Source: Microthrixaceae bacterium (lineage in GTDB: Bacteria; Actinomycetota; Acidimicrobiia; Acidimicrobiales; Microtrichaceae). Taken from it: a stretch of DNA of 64,000 nucleotides. The notes under the pieces are model-generated. The model searched no databases. It saw nothing but the letters and a program-made list of their open reading frames with translations, and was not told the DNA's origin. Numbering within the stretch: the first letter of the stretch is position 1; each line of letters opens with the position of its first letter. Shown piece by piece: positions 53,392-62,416 of the stretch. The position numbers and the translations under genes were made by a program. The stretch covers positions 1 to 64,000 of the forward strand of contig JADLFH010000016.1 in the NCBI GenBank assembly GCA_020845705.1. The letters run 5' to 3'.

Positions 53392-55014
53392 GTGGGATCG
53401 CACACCTACGACGCCATCGTGATCGGTGCCGGTCACAACGGCCTCTGCCTGGCGGCCTACCTTCAGAGGGCCGGGATGTCCACGGCGATCATCGAGCGAC
53501 GCCACGAGGAAGGTGGCGGGGTCAACACCGAGGAGCCGGTCATGTCCGGCTTCCGCCACAACATGCACGCTCAGTTCATGGAGTTCTTCGACATCATGCC
53601 GATGATCCAGGACTTCGGACTGGAAGATCTCGGATTGCGGACCGTGGTGCCCGAGGCGCAGGCCGGCATTGCCTTCGCCGACGGCCGGCCGCCGGTGATC
53701 CTGCACAGACCCGACCTGTTGGATCGCACCCACGCCAACATCGCCCGCTACTCCAAGGCCGACGCCGACATGTACGTGGAGTTGAAGCAGCGTGGCGCCC
53801 GCTTCCAGGAGATCCTGGCGGTGGGGCTCTACAACCCGCCGGGCGCCACCGGATCGGCAGGGTTGGGTGGGCTCGAAGGGCGCATGATGATCGTGGAGTC
53901 CGCGTTCGGCGACCTCGGTCTCACCGGCCACTTCGCACTGAAGACCCCGAAGATGATCATCGACGAGATGTTCGAGACGCCCGAGCTGCGTGCGCTGATG
54001 TACCGGGTTTGTGTGGAGTTCGGCCTTCCCCTCGACACGGCGTTCACGGGCAGCGAGTTCCTCACCTTCCTCATGTGGACCACGGCCAACTGGAAGCTGG
54101 TCATGGGCGGCACTCACAGCTTGGCCAAGGCGATGACCCAGGCGTGCTACCGGGAAGGTGTCGACCTCATCGAGAACTGCCAGGTGGAGCGGGTGATCGT
54201 GGAGGACGGTCGGGCTGTCGGTGTGGTGGGGCGCGGCGTGGAGTACCGGGCGAACAAGCTCGTGGCCTCCAACGCGGACGTCCGCACCACCCTGATCGAC
54301 CTCGTCGGAGAGGAGCACCTGAGCCCGCTGTGGGTGAAGCGCGCGAAGGACTTCCGCTACGGCCCCAGCCATGTGCTGGCAACGCCGATGTTCTGCCTCT
54401 ACGAGCCGCCCGACTACAAGTCGGCCCGGTGGGATCCTGAGATCAACAAGACCTTCTACACGGTGGTCGGCAACGACGGGCCCGAGGACATGGCCCGCTA
54501 CATCCGTGACGCTTACACCGATCTGATTCCCAAGCCCGCCGCCGGCACCTGGGTCAACACCTTGTGGGATCGGTCCCAGGCGCCGAAAGGACGGCATTCG
54601 GCCACCGGCTGGTACTTCTTCCCGATCGCCTCCTCGCAGAGTGACGAGCAGTGGGCCGAGGTTCGGGCGACTTACAACGAGCGGTTCCTCGAGACTTGGC
54701 GGGAGTTCGCGCCGAACATGACCCCCGACAACGTCATCGCGCACAAGCTCTACACGCCCGAGCAGATGGAGCGGAAGAACATGATGCGCGAGGGCGACTT
54801 CTCACACGGTGAGTTCGTGCCAGACCAGCAGGGAGTCAACCGGCCCTTCCCCGAAGCGTCCAACTACCTCACCGAGATCGAGGGCCTGTATCTGTGTGGA
54901 TCGTCGGCATACCCCGGCGGTGGCGTGCACGCGGCGTGCGGGTACAACGCCTACAAGAAGATCGCCGCCGACTTCGGTCTGCCGAGCCCGATCGGCCCGG
55001 GCCGAAGCTACTGA
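53392..55014 (+). CDS. FAD-dependent oxidoreductase, phytoene desaturase-like (paralog 4)
   Basis: A 540-residue homolog of the enzymes at 35974 and 37615: VIGAGHNGLCLAAYLQRAG, IIERRHEEGGGVNTEEPV, FFDIMPMIQDFG and C-terminal LYLCGSSAYPGGGVHAACG. An 8-residue insertion near 160-170 (GATGSAGLGGLEG) sets it apart. The GTG at 53392 is preferred; a TTG 12 bp upstream is possible. It stands alone between the GH5 gene and the molybdoenzyme operon. Confidence 0.88.
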   Translation: MGSHTYDAIVIGAGHNGLCLAAYLQRAGMSTAIIERRHEEGGGVNTEEPVMSGFRHNMHAQFMEFFDIMPMIQDFGLEDLGLRTVVPEAQAGIAFADGRPPVILHRPDLLDRTHANIARYSKADADMYVELKQRGARFQEILAVGLYNPPGATGSAGLGGLEGRMMIVESAFGDLGLTGHFALKTPKMIIDEMFETPELRALMYRVCVEFGLPLDTAFTGSEFLTFLMWTTANWKLVMGGTHSLAKAMTQACYREGVDLIENCQVERVIVEDGRAVGVVGRGVEYRANKLVASNADVRTTLIDLVGEEHLSPLWVKRAKDFRYGPSHVLATPMFCLYEPPDYKSARWDPEINKTFYTVVGNDGPEDMARYIRDAYTDLIPKPAAGTWVNTLWDRSQAPKGRHSATGWYFFPIASSQSDEQWAEVRATYNERFLETWREFAPNMTPDNVIAHKLYTPEQMERKNMMREGDFSHGEFVPDQQGVNRPFPEASNYLTEIEGLYLCGSSAYPGGGVHAACGYNAYKKIAADFGLPSPIGPGRSY

Positions 55015-55129
55015 GACCCACACCTGCTCTGCTCCAACCTGCACTCCTCCCGACCTGCACTCCCCCCAACCGGGACGGGTGGCCATGATGTGCCGGAGGA
55101 CACACTTTCCTCAAGACGTTAACTCTAGA

Positions 55130-55187
55130 TAGAATTACGAGGATTACCGGGCTGCCATTTTCGCCTGCCCGGGGATGGACGGCAGCC
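55130..55187 (+). promoter_or_regulatory. Promoter -10 and structured leader of the mobB-molybdoenzyme operon
   Basis: TAGAAT (55130-55135) is a good -10 box; the -35 region (55107-55112) is weak. In the leader, CCGGGC (55147-55152) can pair with GCCCGG (55167-55172), while GGCTGCC (55150-55156) can pair with GGCAGCC (55181-55187). The two stems share bases and exclude each other, and the RBS for mobB lies just after, so the leader could switch translation. This does not clearly match a known molybdenum-cofactor riboswitch. Confidence 0.4.
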
Positions 55188-55207
55188 TTCGGGAAAGGGG
55201 ACTTCGC

Positions 55208-55738
55208 GTGCCAGTGGTGGTGACGATCACCGGGGCGAGTGGCTCTGGCAAGACCACGTTCGTGGAACGGGTCCTCCCCGTGTTGCGCGAGCGGGGCCTG
55301 TTGGTGGGTTCGGTCAAGCACGCGTCCCACGGCTACCACGCCGATCGCGAAGGGTCCGACTCGGCCCGCCACCATGCCGCCGGGGCCGACCCGGTGCTGC
55401 TGGTCGGCCCCCAGGGCCACGTCCTGTTCCGGTCGGCCGAACCCCGCGAGGAGCCGCCCCGGCTGCGCGACCTGGTGGACCTCTACTTCGGTGACCGCGA
55501 GCTGGTGTTGGTCGAGGGCTTCACAAGCGAAGGCGGCCCCTGCGTATTGATCAGTCGCCGTGACGTGGCCCGCAAGCCGCCGCCGCCGGCCGAGACGGTC
55601 CTGTTCGCGATGGCCGACGAACCGCTGGGCTACCCCGTTGAGCTACATCCCGACGACATCGACCGTGCAGTGGACCTGCTCGTCGAGTTCGTCCGCTCCA
55701 ATGCAGCCCAGACGAGCCCGAACCCACCGGAGACCTGA
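55208..55738 (+). CDS. mobB: Molybdopterin-guanine dinucleotide biosynthesis protein MobB
   Basis: A 176-residue P-loop GTPase of the MobB family: ITGASGSGKTTF at residues 8-19, then SVKHASHGYHADREGSDSAR and LVLVEGF, all typical. It helps attach GMP to molybdopterin. The GTG at 55208 follows AAAGGGGA; ATG at 55175 is an alternative that would add 11 residues. Its stop overlaps the molybdoenzyme ATG by 1 bp, so cofactor maturation is directly linked to that enzyme. Confidence 0.9.
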   Translation: MPVVVTITGASGSGKTTFVERVLPVLRERGLLVGSVKHASHGYHADREGSDSARHHAAGADPVLLVGPQGHVLFRSAEPREEPPRLRDLVDLYFGDRELVLVEGFTSEGGPCVLISRRDVARKPPPPAETVLFAMADEPLGYPVELHPDDIDRAVDLLVEFVRSNAAQTSPNPPET

Positions 55739-58563
55739 TGACCGACTCTGCGCTCGACGCCCAGGCAACCGCGGGACCCGACCGGACCGAGCTGTCCTAT
55801 CGCCGCCGCTGGACCTGGGACAAGGTCGCCTGGGGAACCCACTGCCTCAACTGCCTGGCCACCTGCCCGTATCGGGTGTTCGTGCGCGACGGAAAGGTGT
55901 TGTTCGAAGAACCGGGCGGTCGGCTGAAGGGGATCGAGCCCGGCGTTCCCGACCTCAACCCGATGGGATGCCAGAAGGGGGCGTCGTGGAGCCAACAGCT
56001 CCAGAGCCCCGACCGCATCCTGCATCCGCTGCGCCGTGTGGGCGAACGTGGCTCGGGCCAGTGGGAGGAGATCTCCTGGGACGAGGCGCTCACCGAGATC
56101 GCCGAGGCGGTCGTCGAGGCGATCGACATGGAAGGCCCCGAGTCGATCGTCTTCGAGGAGACAGTCGAGGGTGGGCTGCTCACCCAGGCACCGTTCCTGC
56201 GCTTCGCCGGACTGTTGGGCGCGATCTCACTGGACGCGCAGGGCCTGGTCAACGACTTCCCCGTGGGCCAGCACATGACCTTCGGCAAGTTCTCCAGCGC
56301 GTCGAGCGTGGACGACACCTTCCACACCGAGGTCCTGATGTTGTGGCACTCGAACCCGGGCTACACGTGGATCCCGTACCACCACTACATCACCGAGGCA
56401 CGCTACAAGGGCACGAAGGTGGTGGCGATCGCCCCCGACGTGAACGCGGCTTCGGTTGCGGCCGACACGTTCGTGCCGATCCAGCCCGGCACCGACGCGG
56501 CGCTGGCGCTGGCCATGTGCAAGGTGATCATCGACGAAGGCCTCGTCGACGAGGGCTTCGTGCGGTCCCAGACCGACCTGCCGTTGTTGGTCGACCCGAG
56601 CTCGGGTCGCTTCCTGCGCCAGTCCGAGCTCACCGGAGACGGCCTCGAGGACCAGTTCTTCCACTGGACGACCGAGGGTCTGACCCCCGCGTCGCGGGCG
56701 TCGCTGCTCATCGACGGACCCCAACCCGAGCTGCGGGGGCGCTGGTCGGCCACCTTGAGCGACGGCGTCGAGGTGGAGCTCACCACCGTGTGGGAGATGT
56801 TGTCGGAGCGGCTGGAGGGCTACACGCCCGAGGCGGCATCGGAGATGTGCGGGGTACACCCCGATGTGATCCGCACTCTCGCCCGGGACGTTGCCTCGGG
56901 GCGCACCAAGATCCTCGAGGGCTTCAACACGCCGAAGTACTACCACGGCGACCTCATGGAACGGGCCATGGTGTTGGTGCTGGCGCTCACCGGTAACTGG
57001 GGCAAGCCCGGCACCGGGATCCAGGGTCTGGCTCTGGCCGGCTTCGACGGGTACCTGATGTTCTCGATGAAGTCGGGCAGCGGGGTGGACGAGACGGCTC
57101 GCATCCTCGACGGCCTCGACGGCGCCATGGACAGCCTGCGCGAACGCGACCCCGACCAGAGCGACGAGATCATCGGCAACCAGCTCCTCCAGATGGCGGT
57201 GGTCGCCGGGTCCTCCACGCCGCCGGTGTTCTTCAACAACTACCACGCCGGCTACGAGGACTCCTGGAACCGCGCCGAGTGGTCCGACCCGCACATGACC
57301 AAGAGCTTCGGCGAGTACCTGACCGAGGCGACCCAGCGCGGCTGGTGGGGCGGGTTGAACCGGCCCGGCCGGGGCACCGAGCCACAGGTGCTGTTCGTGG
57401 TGGGAACCAACCCGCTGCGCCGCTCCCGGGGCGGTCGGGCCAAGTTGTTGGAGAACCTCTGGCCGAAGCTCGACAAGATCATCGCTGTCGACTTCCGCAT
57501 GTCGACCACGGCACTGCACGCCGACATCGTCCTGCCCGCGGCGATGCACTACGAGCGGCCCAACGTCCAGTACGCGATAACCCACTCGTTCCACCTCACC
57601 TTCTCCGACGAGGCGGTACCACCGGCGGGTGAGGCCAGAACCGAGTGGCAGATCTTCAGGGCGCTCGCCGAGAAGGTGCAGGAGGTGGCCGAGGAGGAGG
57701 GTCTGGAGGAGTACCTCGACGGCCGTCGCCAGACCCGCCGCCTCGACGACCTCGTCGACCGATTCACGTCGAAGGGCGCGTTCGAGAGCGAGGAGGCGGT
57801 CATCGACGAGTGGGTGCGCGACTCGGTCGAGGCCGAAACGCTGCCGCCGGGCACCTCCATAGACACGCTGCGTGAAGAGGGAAGCATCCGCTTCACCGGC
57901 TTGGGGATCTTCGCCCCGGGCCTGTCGGTGGCCGGAGACGTCGAGCGCGACAAGGTGCTGACCTCGTACTCGTGGCATGTCGACAAGGGCACCCCGTTCC
58001 CCACCCTCACCCGCCGCGCCCAGTTCTACCTGGACCACCCCTGGTTCATCGAGGCCGACGAGGCGCTGCCGCGCCACAAGGAGCCGCCGAAGCAGGGCGG
58101 CGACTATCCGTTCCTCGTCACCAGCGGCCACGCGCGTTGGACGGTGCACTCCATCAGCATGGGCAACAAGGCCATGTTGCAGACCCATCCCGGCCGTCCC
58201 CTCGTGGTGATGAACCGCGACGACGCCGCAGCGCGGGGCATCGCCGAGGGCGACATGGTGCGGGTGTTCAACGACCATGGCTCATACCAGGCGGTCGCCC
58301 GTCCGGTGGGGCGGGTGAGGCCCGGCCAGCTCGTGATCTACAACGGGTTCGAGCCGCACATGTTCCCCGACTGGAAGGGCGCGAACGAGGTGGAGCCTGG
58401 CATGGTCAAGTGGCTGCACCTCGTCGGCCGCTACGGCCACCTGCGTTACATGCCCTTCGGCTGGCAGCCCATCCCGTCGGATCGGGCGGTCTTCGTCGAG
58501 GTCGAGAAGGCCTCGCCCGGCGGAGGGGCGAACGGGAGCCCCACGAGCGAAGAGGAGAGCTGA
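55738..58563 (+). CDS. Molybdopterin oxidoreductase, type II DMSO reductase-like catalytic subunit
   Basis: A 941-residue bis-MGD enzyme, homologous over its length to the one at 29314-32112. The FS0 motif His35-x3-Cys39-x3-Cys43-x34-Cys78 (THCLNCLATC...GCQKG) has the exact His/Cys spacing of type II DMSO reductases. LVNDFPVGQ near residue 175 may provide the Asp ligand to Mo. No Tat signal is seen. Instead of Fe-S and heme subunits the operon continues with a nitroreductase-like protein and two membrane proteins. Substrate unknown; ring or alkyl hydroxylation of hydrocarbons or sterols is one possibility. Confidence 0.88.
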   Translation: MTDSALDAQATAGPDRTELSYRRRWTWDKVAWGTHCLNCLATCPYRVFVRDGKVLFEEPGGRLKGIEPGVPDLNPMGCQKGASWSQQLQSPDRILHPLRRVGERGSGQWEEISWDEALTEIAEAVVEAIDMEGPESIVFEETVEGGLLTQAPFLRFAGLLGAISLDAQGLVNDFPVGQHMTFGKFSSASSVDDTFHTEVLMLWHSNPGYTWIPYHHYITEARYKGTKVVAIAPDVNAASVAADTFVPIQPGTDAALALAMCKVIIDEGLVDEGFVRSQTDLPLLVDPSSGRFLRQSELTGDGLEDQFFHWTTEGLTPASRASLLIDGPQPELRGRWSATLSDGVEVELTTVWEMLSERLEGYTPEAASEMCGVHPDVIRTLARDVASGRTKILEGFNTPKYYHGDLMERAMVLVLALTGNWGKPGTGIQGLALAGFDGYLMFSMKSGSGVDETARILDGLDGAMDSLRERDPDQSDEIIGNQLLQMAVVAGSSTPPVFFNNYHAGYEDSWNRAEWSDPHMTKSFGEYLTEATQRGWWGGLNRPGRGTEPQVLFVVGTNPLRRSRGGRAKLLENLWPKLDKIIAVDFRMSTTALHADIVLPAAMHYERPNVQYAITHSFHLTFSDEAVPPAGEARTEWQIFRALAEKVQEVAEEEGLEEYLDGRRQTRRLDDLVDRFTSKGAFESEEAVIDEWVRDSVEAETLPPGTSIDTLREEGSIRFTGLGIFAPGLSVAGDVERDKVLTSYSWHVDKGTPFPTLTRRAQFYLDHPWFIEADEALPRHKEPPKQGGDYPFLVTSGHARWTVHSISMGNKAMLQTHPGRPLVVMNRDDAAARGIAEGDMVRVFNDHGSYQAVARPVGRVRPGQLVIYNGFEPHMFPDWKGANEVEPGMVKWLHLVGRYGHLRYMPFGWQPIPSDRAVFVEVEKASPGGGANGSPTSEEES

Positions 58564-58566
58564 ACG

Positions 58567-60048
58567 ATGCCCGACCTGCAGTTCGACCCCGGCCACCGCC
58601 AGCGGGTCGCCCCCACCCAGATCACCCCCGACGAGCAGGCGGCCATAGCCCGCGCGTTCGAGTCCACCACGTCGGTGTTCGGGTCGCTGTCCACCCTGCG
58701 CACCCGACGCATGGGGCTGGGGTACCGCTCCGAGACGGGCGAACCCGAGACGTTCGACTGGTCGAGCGGGCGTACCAAGACCCAGCAGGCCGGTCCCCTC
58801 AACTGGGCGTCGCAGGCGCCGCCGGTGCCTCTGTCGGAGGTGGAGGAGGCGCTGTTGGCGTGGGCGGCGTTGGGACCCAACGGCATCGCCCTGGCCGACG
58901 TGCCCGTGTACGGGGCGCTGTCGGGTCTGCTCAGTTGGGCGGGCCGCACGATCCCGGCGTCGTCCAACGACCTGTCGGTCGACCTGTTCGTCATCAACGA
59001 CGACGGGGTGTTCCGCTACCGGCCCCTCGCCGAGCGCCTCGCACCCGTGGAGATCGCCGGTCCCGCGGACTACTGGAAGATCCTCCACTGGTACCGCAAC
59101 GACCGGCTCCAGGTGTCGGACCGTCGCCCCGACGTGGGGTGGTTCAGCGCACCGGAGGGCACCCACAACGTCAACGCCCTCGGGCCGAGCCAGTACAACC
59201 TGAACCGGCCCGGCAGCACGTGGTTCCTGCCGGTGGGCGACTTGGGCCTGGAGTGGTTCAACCAGCTCCTCAGCTCATATGAGTGGTCGGGCTTCTACCT
59301 GATGGATCCCGACACCCAGAAGTCCTGCGGTGTCGAGGAGTTCATCCGCCCCGGGGTCCTGGAGGTGGGATTCCCCATCCCGGTCTTCGACGACCTGGTG
59401 CAGCTCCTCCACGCCAGCCAGGTGGGTTGCAGCGTCCAGAACCTGCGCCTCGCCGCGGAGTCGATGGGGCTGGGGGCGTGGCCGGTCGGCTCCTACGCGG
59501 ACGACATGGTGCTGGGTGCCTACCCCGAGGTGTCGGTGGGCCTGGGGTTCCAGTTCCTCGAACGTGACGCGGCCACCAACCCCACCGCCACCGCCACTTG
59601 CCTCGGCAAGCCGGGAGTGAAGGAGCCGGTGGTGGTGCCTTCGCCGCAGTTCCCGACCGCGGCCGACGCCGTGCGCTATGTGATGAACCTGCGCTACGGC
59701 CCCGGCGGGGTGCTCAGCCGCCAGGACAACTGGGCCGAACGCAACGAGGGCCCGTACCGTCCCGAGGTGATGCAGGAGGTGATGGAGCACCCCAAGGCGC
59801 ACATCTCGGAATGGGTCGAGCAGGCGGCGATCGCGACGGTCGAGTACATCGTCGCCAAGCACGGGTGCTGTCCGGCCTACATCAACCCGGTGCGGGCGAA
59901 GTTCTCCGCGCAGGTGCACCACGTCGACACCGACTTCTACCGGCGCTTCACCGTGGGCGACGACAGGCCCTACTCGGTGACCGACCAGATCACGTCTCAC
60001 TTCGCGCAATGGCATCCCGGCCAAGCCGACCCCACCGGAGGCGCCTGA
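58567..60048 (+). CDS. Nitroreductase-fold (SagB-like) protein
   Basis: A 493-residue protein. Segments LSWAGRTIPASSNDLSVDLF with GVFRYRPLAE and later VQNLRLAAESMGLGAW resemble the FMN-binding parts of SagB/nitroreductase-type proteins; the length suggests two copies of the fold or an added domain. Cys pairs occur near the C-terminus (HGCCPAY). No signal peptide. It starts 3 bp after the molybdoenzyme stop, so it is probably its redox partner or acts on the same substrate. I do not know a described family member with this neighbour. Confidence 0.6.
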   Translation: MPDLQFDPGHRQRVAPTQITPDEQAAIARAFESTTSVFGSLSTLRTRRMGLGYRSETGEPETFDWSSGRTKTQQAGPLNWASQAPPVPLSEVEEALLAWAALGPNGIALADVPVYGALSGLLSWAGRTIPASSNDLSVDLFVINDDGVFRYRPLAERLAPVEIAGPADYWKILHWYRNDRLQVSDRRPDVGWFSAPEGTHNVNALGPSQYNLNRPGSTWFLPVGDLGLEWFNQLLSSYEWSGFYLMDPDTQKSCGVEEFIRPGVLEVGFPIPVFDDLVQLLHASQVGCSVQNLRLAAESMGLGAWPVGSYADDMVLGAYPEVSVGLGFQFLERDAATNPTATATCLGKPGVKEPVVVPSPQFPTAADAVRYVMNLRYGPGGVLSRQDNWAERNEGPYRPEVMQEVMEHPKAHISEWVEQAAIATVEYIVAKHGCCPAYINPVRAKFSAQVHHVDTDFYRRFTVGDDRPYSVTDQITSHFAQWHPGQADPTGGA

Positions 60049-60593
60049 TGAACTCGTTGTTCATGCAGACCCTGATGAGCTATCTGCACATCATCGGGGT
60101 CGCGGTGTATCTGGGGGGCTCCATCATCATGGAGTTCGTGGTCGGCCCCGCGCAGAAGGCGATCCCTCCCGCACAGGCCCAGGTGATGGGGAAGAAGACC
60201 GCGGACCGGTTCCTCATCTTCGTGTGGAGCGCGCTGGGGCTGATCCTTCTGAGCGGCATCCTGCGCCTCTTCGCCATCGGCCAGGAGGACCTGCTGTTCG
60301 GCCGGTACCTGTGGGACAGCGACAAGGGCCGCACTCTGTTGGCGATGGTCGTGTTGTGGTGCGTGCTGGTGGTCAACGGTTCGATCATCACCTTCGTGCT
60401 GCGACCGAAGCTCGCCGGCCGAACCGGCTCGGGCGTGTCGGCTGCGCAGGTCCAGGCTCATCAGCAGGACCAGATCAACGCGGCGCAGTGGGTGGAGCGG
60501 CTGACGCGCATCGACCTGGGCGTAGCGCTGGTGGTGGCGCTGTTGGGTTCTGCGCTCCAGTACGGCGGTCTCCAGGCGCTCTGGCAGTTCTGA
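60048..60593 (+). CDS. Four-helix membrane protein, CopD/DUF2269-like
   Basis: A 181-residue membrane protein with four predicted helices (about 8-30, 50-70, 96-118, 150-172). The first helix is YLHIIGVAVYLGGSIIMEFVVGPAQ, with a conserved His and Gly pattern shared with the following gene. A single His in the first helix could be a heme ligand. ATG overlaps the preceding stop (TGATG). It may link the molybdoenzyme to the quinone pool, taking the place of a gamma subunit; this is inference. Confidence 0.75.
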   Translation: MNSLFMQTLMSYLHIIGVAVYLGGSIIMEFVVGPAQKAIPPAQAQVMGKKTADRFLIFVWSALGLILLSGILRLFAIGQEDLLFGRYLWDSDKGRTLLAMVVLWCVLVVNGSIITFVLRPKLAGRTGSGVSAAQVQAHQQDQINAAQWVERLTRIDLGVALVVALLGSALQYGGLQALWQF

Positions 60594-60633
60594 GGATGGT
60601 CGATGCCGTCGGTGCCGGACATAGTTGAGCCCG

Positions 60634-61125
60634 ATGTGGTGGACGTGGCTGCACGTGGTGGGGTGGGCGACCTACATCGGCGGCGCGCTCGTGATGGAGT
60701 TCGTCTGGAGGCCTGCGCAGAATGCCATGCCGCAGTCGCAGATCGCCGTCGCGTGCCGGTGGATGGGACGCCGTTACCGCTGGGTGGCGGCGGTCTCGTT
60801 AGCGGTCCTCGCGGTCTCCGGTGTGGGGCTGGTGGTGAGCAGCGACCGCACACTGTCGTTGTCGAGTTCGTGGGGTCGTACGGTGTGGGCGTTGGTGGTC
60901 GTGTGGGTGGCGCTGGCGGCCACGTTGGGGGCGATCGCGTTCTACGGGCATCCGAGCCTTCACACCCGGATGCGGGCCGATCTCTCCGAGGAGGAACGTC
61001 GCGACGCGCGCGAGCAGGTGCGTCGTGCGATCGGGCGGATGGACGTGTTGTTGAGGATCGATCTCGCCCTCGCACTCGTGGCCGGCCTTCTGGGAGCGGG
61101 CCTGCACAGCGGGGGCATCTTGTGA
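60634..61125 (+). CDS. Four-helix membrane protein, paralog of the preceding gene
   Basis: A 163-residue membrane protein whose first helix WTWLHVVGWATYIGGALVMEF repeats the pattern of its neighbour (His, Gly-Gly, Met-Glu-Phe). Further helices at about 48-68, 80-103 and 138-158, and a basic loop (EEERRDAREQVRRAIG). ATG at 60634; a TTG at 60625 would add three residues. The pair could form a heterodimer. Same operon. Confidence 0.75.
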   Translation: MWWTWLHVVGWATYIGGALVMEFVWRPAQNAMPQSQIAVACRWMGRRYRWVAAVSLAVLAVSGVGLVVSSDRTLSLSSSWGRTVWALVVVWVALAATLGAIAFYGHPSLHTRMRADLSEEERRDAREQVRRAIGRMDVLLRIDLALALVAGLLGAGLHSGGIL

Positions 61126-61154
61126 TCCGGCTTGTGACCAGGGAGGACTGAACC

Positions 61155-62333
61155 ATGCCAAAGACCATCGCGATCACCCCGTCGTGGTACTGGCCGGCGA
61201 ACATCACGCGGGTCGCGGGTGTGCCGCCCTTCAGTCTCGAGGAGCACCTCGTCGGCCGCTTCGCGCGGCACCGCCCACACGACGTCGCTCTGGCGGATGA
61301 CCGCATGCGGGTCACGGGGGCGGAGTTGGCGACCGCTGTCGCCTCGGCGGCTACGGGTCTCCGTCAGCGCAGCGGCGGCGGGCGGGTGGTGTTCTGTTCG
61401 GGGCCGAGTGTGGAGGGGGCGATCCTGTTGTTGGCGCTTACCGCCGCGGGGGTGCCCGCCGTGGCGGTGTCACCGGAGGCTCCGATGCCGGTGACCGCCG
61501 GGTTGGCGGTCGGCGACGATGCGGGTGCGGCCGCGTTGGCCGGCACCGGCCTGCCCGTCGTGAGGCTGGCCGAGCTGAACGTGGCCCCCGAAGCGGGGCC
61601 CGCCCCCGCGCTTGGTGACCCGGTGGTCGCGTTCGGGAGCGGGACGGATCTGGTGTGGCACTCGAACCGGTCGTTGCTGGGCGCGGCGATCTCGATGAGC
61701 ACGTTCCTGGGCCTGGACGCGCACCGCCCGTGGCTGTCCACGCTGCCGCTGTCGAGCTGGGACGGGTTGCACGCCCTGTTGGTCGGCCTCGACGCGGGTG
61801 CCACGGTGTTGTTGGCGCCGGCTGGGGAGGCGGCGCTGGATGTGATCGTCCGTGAGGGGGTGGGCACTTCGTGGTGGACGTTGGGCTCCGCGGTCGCGGC
61901 GACACGTGACGCCAAGCGGCAGGTGAAGAACATGCGGGGTGTGCAGCAGGCCCTGATGTTGTCGGCTCCGAAGTTGTTCGATCCCGATGAGCGGCGGAGG
62001 GTCGGCAAGCTGTTCGGGAGCCCGGCGCTCACGTTCTTCGGGCTTCCCGAGACGGGGCCGATCTTCGCGAGTCACCTGTCGTGGTACATCGACGAGTCGA
62101 TCGGCATCCCGATCTCGAACGCGTTCGTGGTGCCGGTGGACCCGCGTTCGGGCAATCCGGTGCCGACGCTGTGGGAGCTGGTGGAGTCCGCGATGGTGTC
62201 GGTTTGGTGCCCGGGCATGTTGGAGGGTTACGAGGGCGACTCGCACCCCGAGCGCTTCCGTGACAACCGCTTCCTCACCGGCATCATCGCCAGCTCCGAC
62301 GCCAACGGCATGGTGTACCTGTTGCCGGACTGA
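61155..62333 (+). CDS. Degenerate adenylate-forming (AMP-binding) domain protein
   Basis: A 392-residue protein with the outline of an acyl-CoA ligase N-terminal domain: FSLEEHLVGRFARHRPHDVAL, a middle section, and FFGLPETGP in place of the A5 motif (YGxTE). The P-loop SGTTGxPK is absent (GSGTDLVWHSNRS stands there), and the C-terminal small domain with the catalytic Lys is missing. It is therefore unlikely to make acyl-AMP; it might bind an acyl or aryl ligand. It ends the molybdoenzyme operon. Confidence 0.7.
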   Translation: MPKTIAITPSWYWPANITRVAGVPPFSLEEHLVGRFARHRPHDVALADDRMRVTGAELATAVASAATGLRQRSGGGRVVFCSGPSVEGAILLLALTAAGVPAVAVSPEAPMPVTAGLAVGDDAGAAALAGTGLPVVRLAELNVAPEAGPAPALGDPVVAFGSGTDLVWHSNRSLLGAAISMSTFLGLDAHRPWLSTLPLSSWDGLHALLVGLDAGATVLLAPAGEAALDVIVREGVGTSWWTLGSAVAATRDAKRQVKNMRGVQQALMLSAPKLFDPDERRRVGKLFGSPALTFFGLPETGPIFASHLSWYIDESIGIPISNAFVVPVDPRSGNPVPTLWELVESAMVSVWCPGMLEGYEGDSHPERFRDNRFLTGIIASSDANGMVYLLPD

Positions 62334-62416
62334 GGGCTACGCACGGAGCCGGAGGGTGCTGGACAAGCGGGGGGGGCGCCTAGCTTGCCGGGTTTCTCGT
62401 TCAGGGGGTGTTGGTG

